From Candidatus Omnitrophota bacterium (lineage in GTDB: Bacteria > Omnitrophota > Gorgyraeia > 2-02-FULL-51-18 > JAGOUK01): 12,348 bases of DNA. This document shows positions 1-5,878 of this stretch, in pieces; positions within the stretch are counted from its first letter, which is position 1, and every line of letters begins with the position of its first letter. A program made the translations under genes and the position numbers. Under the pieces are notes generated by a model that made no database searches, was not told the origin of the DNA, and was given only the letters and a program-made list of their open reading frames with translations. The stretch spans positions 1-12,348 of the forward strand of contig JADGBA010000028.1 of assembly GCA_015231685.1 (NCBI GenBank). The letters run 5' to 3'.

Positions 1-608
1 ATGCGGAGGCTTATTCGGCCTTGAAGGAAGCCGAGAAGGCATCGCTTCTGGGTGACGGATTCGGCTTTAATACCCTCCGGGTCCCCGAAGAGAGATACGC
101 CCGGGAGGCGGAGTCGTTTACGGATGAAATCGAGGAACTTGGATATTATGATCTGACCATGTGTATCGGCAATGATCATGTCTATCGGGAGGACCAGATG
201 ACGATGGGGTTCTCACTCGAGGAGCGCTTTCCGTTTCTGGATCACCGGCTTGTCGAAGCGGGATTTCGCATCCCATCCAAATTCAAGGTTCAAGGGCGAA
301 TCCAGAAGTATGTCCTCAAAAAAGTTGCCGCCAAATATATGGATCCCCGGACGCTCACGATGAAGAAGAAAGGTTTCATCCTGCCGATGCGGCACTGGTT
401 CCGCGGTGCTCTCAAGGGGGTCATTGACCGGGAGCTGGCGGATTTGTCGCGCCGCTCATGGTTGCGGCCCGGCTCGGTGGAGGATCTTCGCCGTCGCTAC
501 GGCCAAACCGACGAATGCCGTATCTGGTCGCTTGTGAGCCTGGAGAAGTGGTTCAAGATGTTTATGGACTCATCTGCTTACCCGTGGATAAGGCACTCAT
601 CCGTCTGA
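1..608 (+). CDS. Asparagine synthase-like amidotransferase, C-terminal part (5' truncated by window)
   Basis: The reading frame is open from base 3 to the TGA at 606-608 and has no real start in the window, so this is the last ~201 residues of a longer protein. The visible part matches the C-terminal synthetase domain of the AsnB family: an S-x-E-x-R-x-PFLDHRLVE block, then a lysine-rich stretch, and a K-KGF-x-x-P-x-x-W segment near the end. AsnB-type enzymes (usually ~600 residues) make an acyl-adenylate of aspartate or another carboxylate and amidate it with ammonia from an N-terminal glutaminase domain, which lies outside this window. Family members are frequent in capsule and O-antigen clusters, where the substrate may be a sugar carboxylate rather than aspartate; that is inference here. 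The TTG at 21 is an internal codon, not a start. Confidence 0.88.
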   Translation, partial: AEAYSALKEAEKASLLGDGFGFNTLRVPEERYAREAESFTDEIEELGYYDLTMCIGNDHVYREDQMTMGFSLEERFPFLDHRLVEAGFRIPSKFKVQGRIQKYVLKKVAAKYMDPRTLTMKKKGFILPMRHWFRGALKGVIDRELADLSRRSWLRPGSVEDLRRRYGQTDECRIWSLVSLEKWFKMFMDSSAYPWIRHSSV

Positions 609-700
609 TGCATCGGAGCCTCTTCCAGCGCACTTCAATTATCCGACAAACCGAAGCTTGAGTGAGCACTTGTGGCTCTGTCTAACCGGCTTCCGAGTCC

Positions 701-729
701 TTGACTTGTCGTGGAAAATGAGGCATAAT
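701..729 (+). promoter_or_regulatory. Sigma70-like promoter for the DUF4143 ATPase gene
   Basis: A TTGACT hexamer at 701-706 and a CATAAT hexamer at 724-729 are separated by exactly 17 bases, each five of six to the consensus. Transcription would start near 736, about 20 bases before the ATG at 759. It sits in the 150-base gap after the asparagine synthase-like gene, which otherwise holds nothing I recognise. It suggests the ATPase gene is transcribed on its own and is not part of the upstream polysaccharide operon. Confidence 0.6.
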
Positions 730-758
730 CCACAGCATGGTATAGGAATTTAAAAGCC

Positions 759-1907
759 ATGAAAAGCTATCCCAGGTTGTTTCGTCCCCCGAGCGAGAGC
801 TTCTTCTTGATGGGTATGCGCGGTGTCGGCAAAAGCACCCTGATCAAGGGCCTCTTCAAGAAATCCAAGGTTGTTGATTTGCTGAATGAAGGTTTGTATC
901 AGCTCTACCTCACCAAGCCGGAGGCCTTCGCTGAGGATTTGTCGTCTGTGGGTTCCGGGGAGTGGGTTGTTGTCGATGAAATCCAGCGTCTTCCGGGACT
1001 CCTGAACGAGGTGCACCGGCTCATTGAAGAAAAGCGCATCAAATTCGCCCTTCTCGGATCCAGCGCCAGAAAACTGCGCAAAGCCGGCGTTAATCTTCTG
1101 GGGGGAAGGGCCTCGCGCCGGTTTCTTCATCCGTTATTGCCGGAGGAGTTGGGCGATGATTTTGTGTTGGACCGGGTTCTTCGATTCGGATCGATTCCCC
1201 TTGTCTGGGTTTCGGAGAATTCGAGGGACCGGCTGGAGGCGTATCTGCAGCTCTATCTCAAGGAAGAGATTCAGGCGGAGGCCATTGTCAGGAATCTACC
1301 GGGATTCGCGCGGTTTTTGCCGGTGGCGGCGCTTTTTCATGCCCAAACGGTGAACGTGGAGGCCATCGGCCGCGACTGCGGAGTAGCCCGTTCGACGGTG
1401 GAAGGTTATCTTCAGATTCTTGAAGACACGCTCATCGCTTTTCAATTACCCGCTTATGACCAGCGTTTGCGTGTCAGACAAAGGGCGCATCCCAAGCTCT
1501 ATTGGTGCGATTCCGGTGTGGTTCGCGCGGCCAAAAAACAGCTTGAAGGACTTGCTCTCGAGGAGAGGGGGGCTTTGTTTGAAGGCTGGGTGGCTCAGCT
1601 TCTCAAGAGCTATCACGAACTCGGGATGATGAGTTATGACCGTGTGTCCTATTGGTCTGCCGGGAAGACCTCTGTCGAAGTGGACTTCGTGATCCAAAGA
1701 AAAGCCGATGTCACCGGGATCGAGGCGAAGTCAGGCTCCGAACCGGACCCCAAATGGTTCACAGGACTCAAGGCCCTGGGCGATGCCGGGAAGCTCAAAC
1801 GCGCCATTATTGTTTATACCGGTAAACGCAAATTCCGCCACGCCTCCGGCGTCTGGGTCCTGCCTGTGGAGGATTTTTTGGGCGAGATCGCCAAAGGGCT
1901 TGTGTGA
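759..1907 (+). CDS. AAA-type ATP-binding protein with C-terminal DUF4143 domain
   Basis: This 382-residue protein has a Walker A motif GMRGVGKST at residues 19-27, a Walker B motif WVVVDE at 69-74 and a sensor-like GSS at 100-102, followed by a helical middle region and the DUF4143 C-terminal domain. That C-terminal domain carries a restriction-nuclease-like signature: the Asp of VDFV (residue 309) followed by E322-x-K324 in IEAK. Length is normal for the family. Function is unknown; members are abundant, often horizontally moved, and sit in variable chromosomal regions. The ATG at 759 follows a weak AGGA and lies just downstream of a good promoter. No partner gene is fused or overlapping; a palindrome-rich region follows the stop. 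I cannot say whether it has a defence, toxin-like or other role. Confidence 0.88.
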   Translation: MKSYPRLFRPPSESFFLMGMRGVGKSTLIKGLFKKSKVVDLLNEGLYQLYLTKPEAFAEDLSSVGSGEWVVVDEIQRLPGLLNEVHRLIEEKRIKFALLGSSARKLRKAGVNLLGGRASRRFLHPLLPEELGDDFVLDRVLRFGSIPLVWVSENSRDRLEAYLQLYLKEEIQAEAIVRNLPGFARFLPVAALFHAQTVNVEAIGRDCGVARSTVEGYLQILEDTLIAFQLPAYDQRLRVRQRAHPKLYWCDSGVVRAAKKQLEGLALEERGALFEGWVAQLLKSYHELGMMSYDRVSYWSAGKTSVEVDFVIQRKADVTGIEAKSGSEPDPKWFTGLKALGDAGKLKRAIIVYTGKRKFRHASGVWVLPVEDFLGEIAKGLV

Positions 1908-1918
1908 CGGCGTGCTGG

Positions 1919-1986
1919 GATGACCAATATGCTTGTGAAAGCAATGCGGTCATGACCAATATGTCATATATGACATATTGGTCATC
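1919..1986. repeat. Perfect 34-bp palindrome (1952-1985) plus a third copy of its arm
   Basis: Bases 1952-1985 form a perfect uninterrupted palindrome: the left arm begins ATGACCAATATGTCATA and the right arm is its exact reverse complement. A further copy of the arm, GATGACCAATATG, lies at 1919-1931 and is the exact inverse of 1974-1986. The two direct copies of ATGACCAATATG are 32 bases apart. A small GCTT-GTGA-AAGC hairpin lies at 1931-1942 between them. The element begins 11 bases after the ATPase stop and ends 125 bases before the hipB start. It has no T-run and no loop, so it does not look like an intrinsic terminator. A dimeric regulator's binding site or a recombination/attachment site are the main possibilities; neither is proven. 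Confidence 0.85.
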
Positions 1987-2011
1987 TGAAACCTCGTTAT
2001 ATGAGTACAAA

Positions 2012-2030
2012 ATACACCCTAAAAGGTATA
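2012..2030 (-). promoter_or_regulatory. Operator-like site O1 of the hip locus
   Basis: Read on the minus strand this is TATACCTTTTAGGGTGTAT. It matches the site at 2083-2101 at every position except the four central bases, giving the shared form TATACC-N4-AGGGTGTAT in opposite orientation. On the plus strand the site runs into a TATAAA at 2027-2032 that could be a weak -10 element, with AGTACA at 2004-2009 upstream by 17 bases. HipB proteins are known to bind repeated inverted sites upstream of their own genes, so autoregulation by the adjacent hipB product is the natural inference. Confidence 0.6.
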
Positions 2031-2075
2031 AATGTAGTAAGTATGTCCAATTAGCTTGATTTTATTTGAAATAAT

Positions 2076-2104
2076 TTGCAAATATACCCGATAGGGTGTA
2101 TAAA
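2076..2104 (+). promoter_or_regulatory. hipB promoter, possibly leaderless
   Basis: A TTGCAA hexamer (2076-2081) and a TATAAA hexamer (2099-2104) are separated by 17 bases. A start point about seven bases after the -10 element would fall on the A of the ATG at 2111, so the hipB message may have no leader. There is no Shine-Dalgarno sequence at a normal distance from 2111. The operator-like site at 2083-2101 covers the spacer and part of the -10, so a bound repressor would block polymerase. Confidence 0.5.
2083..2101 (+). promoter_or_regulatory. Operator-like site O2 of the hip locus
   Basis: The plus strand reads TATACCCGATAGGGTGTAT, the same TATACC-N4-AGGGTGTAT form found inverted at 2012-2030. 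The two centres are about 70 bases apart. The site is itself an imperfect dyad (TATACCC against GGGTGTATA), overlaps the likely hipB promoter and ends ten bases before the hipB ATG. This placement is typical for autorepression of a toxin-antitoxin operon. Confidence 0.65.
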
Positions 2105-2110
2105 TGGTGC

Positions 2111-2314
2111 ATGAAAAGCATAGCCAAAACGATCAAGGGCCTTCGCAAAAAATCAGGGCTTGACCAGGTTGAGTTCGCCAAACGTGCCGGGGTGGGTCTT
2201 CGATTTTTGAGAGAGCTTGAACAAGGGAAGGCCACGGTGCGCTTGGATAAGGTGAACAAGGTGCTTGAGTTTTTGGGGCACCATCTGGAGGTTGTGCGCA
2301 ATGCCAAGGGGTGA
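2111..2314 (+). CDS. hipB: HipB-like XRE-family antitoxin/repressor
   Basis: The product is a 67-residue protein made almost entirely of one XRE-type helix-turn-helix (about residues 4-60), with the DQVEFAKRAGVGLRFLRELEQG segment's core at 18-39. Such small HTH proteins precede hipA-type kinase genes, bind the operator of their own operon and serve as DNA-binding antitoxin or co-repressor. I chose the ATG at 2111 because the upstream in-frame GTG at 2096 lies inside the operator and promoter and would add only five unrelated residues. The stop overlaps the hipS start by 14 bases, which implies translational coupling. Gene order hipB-hipS-hipT matches the three-gene HipBST systems described in E. 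coli O127. The symbol is by analogy. Confidence 0.8.
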   Translation: MKSIAKTIKGLRKKSGLDQVEFAKRAGVGLRFLRELEQGKATVRLDKVNKVLEFLGHHLEVVRNAKG

Positions 2315-2630
2315 GAAGCGCAGGGCCAAGGTGTTTTTTGGGGACCGTTTGGCGGGTGTTTTGGAAGAGACGGACCAGGGGTATCGGTTTGCCTATGATC
2401 CGGATTACGTGTTGAGGGGTCCCGCGATTTCATTGTCCCTGCCTTTGCGGAAAGAACCTTATGAATCGAGTGTGTTGTTCCCGTTCTTCGGAGGGTTGAA
2501 TGCCGAAGGATGGTATCGCGACATTGTCTGCGCGACAAAGAAGATCGATCCCGCGGATGAGTTTGGAATTCTTCTTGTGAGCGGGGATACCGCCGGGTCC
2601 GTGACGGTCAGAAAGAGCGGGCCGGCATGA
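2301..2630 (+). CDS. hipS: HipS-like protein (HipA N-terminal subdomain, 'couple_hipA' family)
   Basis: This ~109-residue protein corresponds to the N-terminal subdomain that is fused to the kinase in classical HipA but is a separate gene in HipBST loci. Family features visible are AKVFFGDRLAGVL near the start, SLSLPL at 44-49, a F-x-GLN-x-EGW segment ending at Trp71, and the C-terminal LLVSGDTAGSV block. In the E. coli HipBST system, HipS neutralises the HipT kinase and a Trp at an equivalent place is thought to contact it; that role is inferred here. The ATG at 2301 overlaps the end of hipB. Its stop overlaps the next start as ATGA at 2627-2630. With the neighbouring kinase truncated, its antitoxin role may be obsolete. 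Confidence 0.75.
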   Translation: MPRGEKRRAKVFFGDRLAGVLEETDQGYRFAYDPDYVLRGPAISLSLPLRKEPYESSVLFPFFGGLNAEGWYRDIVCATKKIDPADEFGILLVSGDTAGSVTVRKSGPA

Positions 2631-3190
2631 GGCGCACCCGATCCGCGTGGCGTCAAGTCTTCGGTATCGACGCAGAGCCGTTAGTGGATTTGGGGCTGGA
2701 CGAGGTTCCTCTCAAGGCACAGGAGATGGCCGGAAAGATGTCCATCTCCGGCGTACAGCCAAAGCTTTCCGTCCGTCTTGCCGATAAAAGCGGAAACCCC
2801 CGCTTGGAAGTAACCGGTGAGTCCGGACAATACATTCTGAAGCCGCAGCACCGGGCTTTTTTGAATCTCCCGCAAAATGAGGAATGCTGCATGGGCATTG
2901 CCGAAGAGCTGGGAATTGCCGTTCCCCCTCATTGTCTGGTGCATTTGAAGGACGGGACGCCTGCGTATGTGGTCAAGCGCTTTGACCGCGCCGGGCGGAA
3001 GAAGATTCACCAGGAGGATTTTGCGCAGATTCTCGGAAAAACCGACAAGTATGACGGGTCCATCGAGGAGATCGGCCGCAAGCTGAAGGATGTCTCGGAG
3101 GTGCCGGGGCTTGACGTGCAGTTGTTTTTTGAGGCGAGTACTTTTATTAAACTTGTGCTTGAGCGCTTTGAGAGACTTGAGTTGGCATAA
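2627..3190 (+). CDS. hipT: HipT/HipA-type Ser/Thr kinase lacking its catalytic C-lobe
   Basis: The 187-residue product keeps the HipA kinase N-lobe: an S39-I40-S41-G glycine-rich loop followed by VQPKLS, the ATP-binding lysine in YILKPQ (Lys72), N84-E85, VVKRFDR at 115-121, EDFAQ at 130-134 and KY at 141-142. HipA and HipT enzymes (about 330-440 residues) phosphorylate aminoacyl-tRNA synthetases and block translation. Here homology stops at LFFEAS (166-171), just before the expected GN-x-D-x-H-x-KN catalytic loop and metal-binding Asp, which are absent in all frames downstream. The last residues, FIKLVLERFERLELA, resemble the usual extreme C-terminus of HipA proteins, so an in-frame internal deletion of roughly 130-150 residues is my preferred explanation. 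The kinase is very probably inactive. The SIS loop is the autophosphorylation motif of HipT-type kinases. Confidence 0.75.
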   Translation: MRRTRSAWRQVFGIDAEPLVDLGLDEVPLKAQEMAGKMSISGVQPKLSVRLADKSGNPRLEVTGESGQYILKPQHRAFLNLPQNEECCMGIAEELGIAVPPHCLVHLKDGTPAYVVKRFDRAGRKKIHQEDFAQILGKTDKYDGSIEEIGRKLKDVSEVPGLDVQLFFEASTFIKLVLERFERLELA

Positions 3191-3448
3191 AAACCGCTTA
3201 ACCGCGGCATTGGCGGGTTATTTCAAAGAAAAGCAAAATGTGCAAAATGGAGTTGAAGATTCCAAAAAACAGTGCAATTTGGAATTATGCGAATGATGAC
3301 AGAATCAAGGAGAGCTTGCTCTGAAGCGGGACGGGATTCGATGTGGTAGAGAATACCCCATCTGTGGTAAATGTTACCCTAAAGGAGCAGCTGATGCCCC
3401 GGGTTCTATTCAAATTCGCTTTATCGTCTGATAGGCGGTCCGGCACAT
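3191..3448. other. Gene-poor stretch between the hip locus and the oxidoreductase gene
   Basis: These 258 bases hold no recognisable gene. One plus-strand frame is open from an ATG at 3238 to a TAA at 3460-3462 except for a single TGA at 3322-3324, giving two short ORFs of 28 and 22 codons; the second (3394) has a good AGGAG 6 bases upstream. Tandem dyads lie at 3342-3379. No part of a HipA C-lobe can be seen here in any frame. No clear terminator follows the hip genes. Confidence 0.5.
3342..3379. repeat. Two tandem GGTA-N5-TACC dyads spaced 21 bp
   Basis: TGTGGTA-N5-TACCC occurs at 3342-3358 and again at 3363-3379, starting exactly 21 bases apart, which is two turns of B-DNA. Each copy contains its own inverted repeat (GGTA...TACC) with a different 5-base centre, so the conserved part is the dyad and not the middle. 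That is the pattern of a repressor binding twice on the same face of the helix. The copies lie about 70-107 bases upstream of the oxidoreductase start and 4-15 bases before the AGGAG of a 22-codon ORF. The regulator is unknown. Confidence 0.6.
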
Positions 3449-3462
3449 ATGGGAAATACTAA
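3394..3462 (+). CDS. Possible 22-codon leader ORF overlapping the oxidoreductase start
   Basis: An ATG at 3394 follows AAAGGAG at a good distance and is read for 22 codons to the TAA at 3460-3462, overlapping the first codons of the oxidoreductase gene (start 3449) in another frame. Ribosomes ending here would stop just past the downstream start codon, so the ORF could couple translation. It may equally be the tail of a decayed gene, since the same frame continues upstream to 3238 across one TGA. I recognise no family. Confidence 0.25.
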   Translation: MPRVLFKFALSSDRRSGTYGKY

Positions 3463-4501
3463 ACCCAGATCCACACGGATTCGTGTTGCTCAAATCGGCG
3501 TAGGGTATTGGGGGCCGAATCTCTTAAGGAATCTTCTGGAGAATTCCCGGTTCGAGGTGTGTTTGGTCTGCGATGCTTCCGCCGAAAGACGCGCTTTCGT
3601 CAAGGAGACGCATCCGGACCTTCGTCTTGCGGCGGATGCCGGGGAGGCGCTTCGTGATCCCGGAATCGACGCGGTCGTGATCGCCACGCCGGCGGCGACG
3701 CATGCGGGGCTTGTCCTTGAGGCGCTGAAGAAGGGCAAACACGTCTTCGTCGAAAAGCCCATGGCGACTTCGAGCGCCGACATCGACGCGATCGGCGCGG
3801 CGGCACGCGCATCGGGCCTTGTGGCCATGGCGGGGCACACGTTCCTCTACAACGAGGCGGTGCGATTCGTGAAGCGGCTCATTGATGACGGGGAGCTGGG
3901 CGAAGTCCGTTATATCTACGGCCAGCGGTTGAATCTGGGACGCATCCGAAGCGATGTGGACGCGATGTGGAACCTGGCGCCGCATGACGTGAGTATTCTT
4001 CAGTACTGGCTGAACGATCCTGCGCCTCTCTCCGTGACAAAGCACGGGATGTCGTATGTGCAGCCGGACGTGAATGACGTGGTCTTTTTGAACCTCGTCT
4101 ATCCGGACAACGTGATGGCCAATCTGCACGTGAGCTGGCTTGATCCGCATCGTGTGCGCCGCATGACCGTGGTGGGGAGCCGCAAGATGGCGGTGTATGA
4201 CGATGCCGCGAAGGATAAGGTCGTGATCTACGACAAAGGCATCGATCCCATGGCCGCGGTGGGCGAGGACATGGCCTTCGACAAAATGAATTATGAAAAA
4301 GTCTACAAGCTCCGTTCCGGCGAGGCCGCTATTCCAAAAATTCTGTTTCGTGAACCGCTCAAAACCCAGATGGACCACTTCGCCGATTGCATCTTGAAAA
4401 AGACGCCGTGTCTGACCGGCCCCGAACACGCCCGCAAGGTGGTCCGTATTCTCGAGATGGCCGACGCCTCCGTCTTCGAGCCCGCCCCCGGCGCAAGGTA
4501 A
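3449..4501 (+). CDS. Gfo/Idh/MocA-family sugar oxidoreductase
   Basis: This 350-residue protein has an N-terminal Rossmann fold with G-x-G-x-x-G (IGVGYWGPN, about residues 17-25), the family EKP motif (KHVFVEKPMATS, around residue 105) whose Lys is catalytic, and a second conserved H-x-x-D in the NLAPHDVSIL segment. Length and motifs are normal for NAD(P)-dependent oxidoreductases acting on sugars, including the nucleotide-sugar enzymes WlbA and WbpB that prepare the 3-keto group for amination. Its place before a HisH/HisF/WbpG set, as in P. aeruginosa O5-type clusters, supports a role in making a diamino sugar or uronic acid, but the exact substrate is inference and no matching aminotransferase is in the window. 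The start at ATG 3449 has a weak AGGCGG upstream. The next gene begins 7 bases after its stop. Confidence 0.88.
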   Translation: MGNTKPRSTRIRVAQIGVGYWGPNLLRNLLENSRFEVCLVCDASAERRAFVKETHPDLRLAADAGEALRDPGIDAVVIATPAATHAGLVLEALKKGKHVFVEKPMATSSADIDAIGAAARASGLVAMAGHTFLYNEAVRFVKRLIDDGELGEVRYIYGQRLNLGRIRSDVDAMWNLAPHDVSILQYWLNDPAPLSVTKHGMSYVQPDVNDVVFLNLVYPDNVMANLHVSWLDPHRVRRMTVVGSRKMAVYDDAAKDKVVIYDKGIDPMAAVGEDMAFDKMNYEKVYKLRSGEAAIPKILFREPLKTQMDHFADCILKKTPCLTGPEHARKVVRILEMADASVFEPAPGAR

Positions 4502-4508
4502 GCCACAG

Positions 4509-5129
4509 ATGATCGCGGTGGTGGATTACGGGATGGGAAACCTCGGATCCATCGCCAATATGCTAAAAAAAATCGGCGCTGAATTCATCGTCACCGGATC
4601 GGTGACTGAGCTCCAAAAGGCGGACCGCTTGATTCTTCCGGGCGTGGGCGGCTTCGATGAGGGGATGAAGCGGCTCGAAGCATCGGGTCTGAGAAAGGTC
4701 CTGGATACAAAGGTTCTCGCAGACCGCACGCCGGTTCTGGGGATTTGTCTGGGGATGCAGCTTATGACTCGTCGGAGCCAGGAAGGCGCTTCGCCGGGGT
4801 TGGGGTGGATTGAGGCGGACACGGTCAAATTCGATTTTGGGGGACGGACCGATAGCCTGAAGATTCCTCACATGGGCTGGAATACCGTCACGCCGGTGAA
4901 GATCGGAGGTATCTTCGCGGGTCCGGAGGAGTCCCGAAGGTTTTACTTTTTGCATTCGTACCATGTCCGCTGTGACCGCCCGGATGATGTGGCGGCGACG
5001 GCAACGCACGGTGCTGTCTTCACCGCGGCTTTTCAGAGAGGCCACATAGCTGGTGTGCAGTTTCATCCGGAACGAAGCCACCGATTCGGACTTCAGCTCT
5101 TCAGGAACTTCGCGGGGATGGGCGCTTGA
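4509..5129 (+). CDS. hisH: HisH-type glutamine amidotransferase of the sugar amidation set
   Basis: The 206-residue protein is a class I glutaminase. It begins IAVVDYGMGNLGSI and has the nucleophile Cys80 in GICLGMQ and the catalytic pair His186 and Glu188 in VQFHPERS, so the triad is complete. HisH normally forms imidazole glycerol phosphate synthase with HisF, passing ammonia through the HisF barrel. In O-antigen clusters, extra copies (HisH2) supply ammonia to a WbpG/PseA-type sugar amidotransferase. The neighbours here (hisF-like gene overlapping by 4 bases, then the WbpG-like gene) and the absence of any other histidine gene point to this second role. The symbol names the family, not a histidine function. 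It starts 7 bases after the oxidoreductase stop. Confidence 0.9.
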   Translation: MIAVVDYGMGNLGSIANMLKKIGAEFIVTGSVTELQKADRLILPGVGGFDEGMKRLEASGLRKVLDTKVLADRTPVLGICLGMQLMTRRSQEGASPGLGWIEADTVKFDFGGRTDSLKIPHMGWNTVTPVKIGGIFAGPEESRRFYFLHSYHVRCDRPDDVAATATHGAVFTAAFQRGHIAGVQFHPERSHRFGLQLFRNFAGMGA

Positions 5130-5860
5130 ATCCCCGCCGTGTGATTCCGTGTCTTCTTCTCGGTGAGGAGGGGCTTGTGAAGACCGTGCGATTCAAGTCG
5201 CCGAAGTATGTCGGCGATCCTCTGAATGCCGTGCGGATTTTTAACGAGAAGGAGGCGGACGAGCTGATCCTATTGGATATCACCGCGACGGTCCGCTCAA
5301 AACCGCCGAGGTTCGAACTTATCCGCGAAGTTTCCGGCGAATGCTTCATGCCTCTGGCGTACGGCGGCGGGATCCGGAGTCTCGCGGACATGGAAAAAAT
5401 CTTCAAATGCGGCGTCGAGAAGGTGGTTCTGAACACGATCGCGCTCGAGAAGCCGGAGTTGGTTCGTGAGGCCGCGCGGCGATTCGGCTCCCAGAGCATT
5501 GTCGTGTGTGTCGACTATCGCAGAAACTTCTGGAATCGCTCAAACGCCCGTACCCGTCACGGCTCCCGGCGCGTCAATATGAGCGAGCTCGAAGCGGTAC
5601 GGCAGCTGGCCGCGGAAGGCGCCGGAGAAATCATCCTTCAGTCCGTGGACCGTGATGGCACCCGAACGGGATATGACCTGGAACGGATTCGGGAGGTCTC
5701 GGATTCCGTCGGTGTGCCGGTGGTCGCGCTCGGCGGAGCGGGATCCGCGGAGGATCTGGACCGCGCCCTCAAGTCGGGCGCTTCAGCGGCCGCGGCGGGC
5801 AGCCTCTTTGTTCTGCACGGAAAGCACCGGGCGGTGCTGATCAGTTATCCGGGGCGTTAG
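5126..5860 (+). CDS. hisF: HisF-like WbuZ-type partner for glycosyl amidation
   Basis: This 244-residue (beta/alpha)8 protein follows HisF closely but begins VIPCLLLGEEGLVKT. Aligned without gaps to the HisF start, Leu11 replaces the catalytic Asp11, while the second acid Asp130 (VVCVDYRRN), the SVDRDGT strand (173-179) and GGAG are kept. Loss of Asp11 argues against IGP synthesis and for a subunit that mainly holds the glutaminase and channels ammonia, as in the WbuZ/HisF2 group of polysaccharide clusters. The start is a TTG at 5126 within TTGA, which overlaps the hisH stop, so the two should be translated together and form a complex. No ATG is available near the conserved N-terminus. The WbpG-like gene follows after an 18-base gap. 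Confidence 0.88.
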   Translation: MNPRRVIPCLLLGEEGLVKTVRFKSPKYVGDPLNAVRIFNEKEADELILLDITATVRSKPPRFELIREVSGECFMPLAYGGGIRSLADMEKIFKCGVEKVVLNTIALEKPELVREAARRFGSQSIVVCVDYRRNFWNRSNARTRHGSRRVNMSELEAVRQLAAEGAGEIILQSVDRDGTRTGYDLERIREVSDSVGVPVVALGGAGSAEDLDRALKSGASAAAAGSLFVLHGKHRAVLISYPGR

Positions 5861-5878
5861 AGTGATACAATTGGTTCG

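Noticed and set aside
1952..1985. The 34-bp palindrome as an intrinsic terminator of the ATPase gene
   Set aside because: It is AT-rich, has no loop and no following T-tract, and carries a third arm copy that a terminator does not need.
2062..2538. 158-codon minus-strand frame across the hip operators and hipB/hipS
   Set aside because: The sequence is low in complexity (Ser, Pro, Thr, Arg) and opposes two overlapping genes with clear domains.
3120..3448. A simple frameshift as the cause of the short hipT
   Set aside because: I looked for the missing GN-x-D-x-H-x-KN block in the other frames downstream and did not see it, so a deletion or replacement fits better than a single base change.
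3524..4429. 301-codon open frame on the minus strand
   Set aside because: It lies entirely opposite the oxidoreductase gene, whose motifs are clear. The protein is rich in His and Arg with no recognisable domain, as expected from the complement of GC-biased codons.
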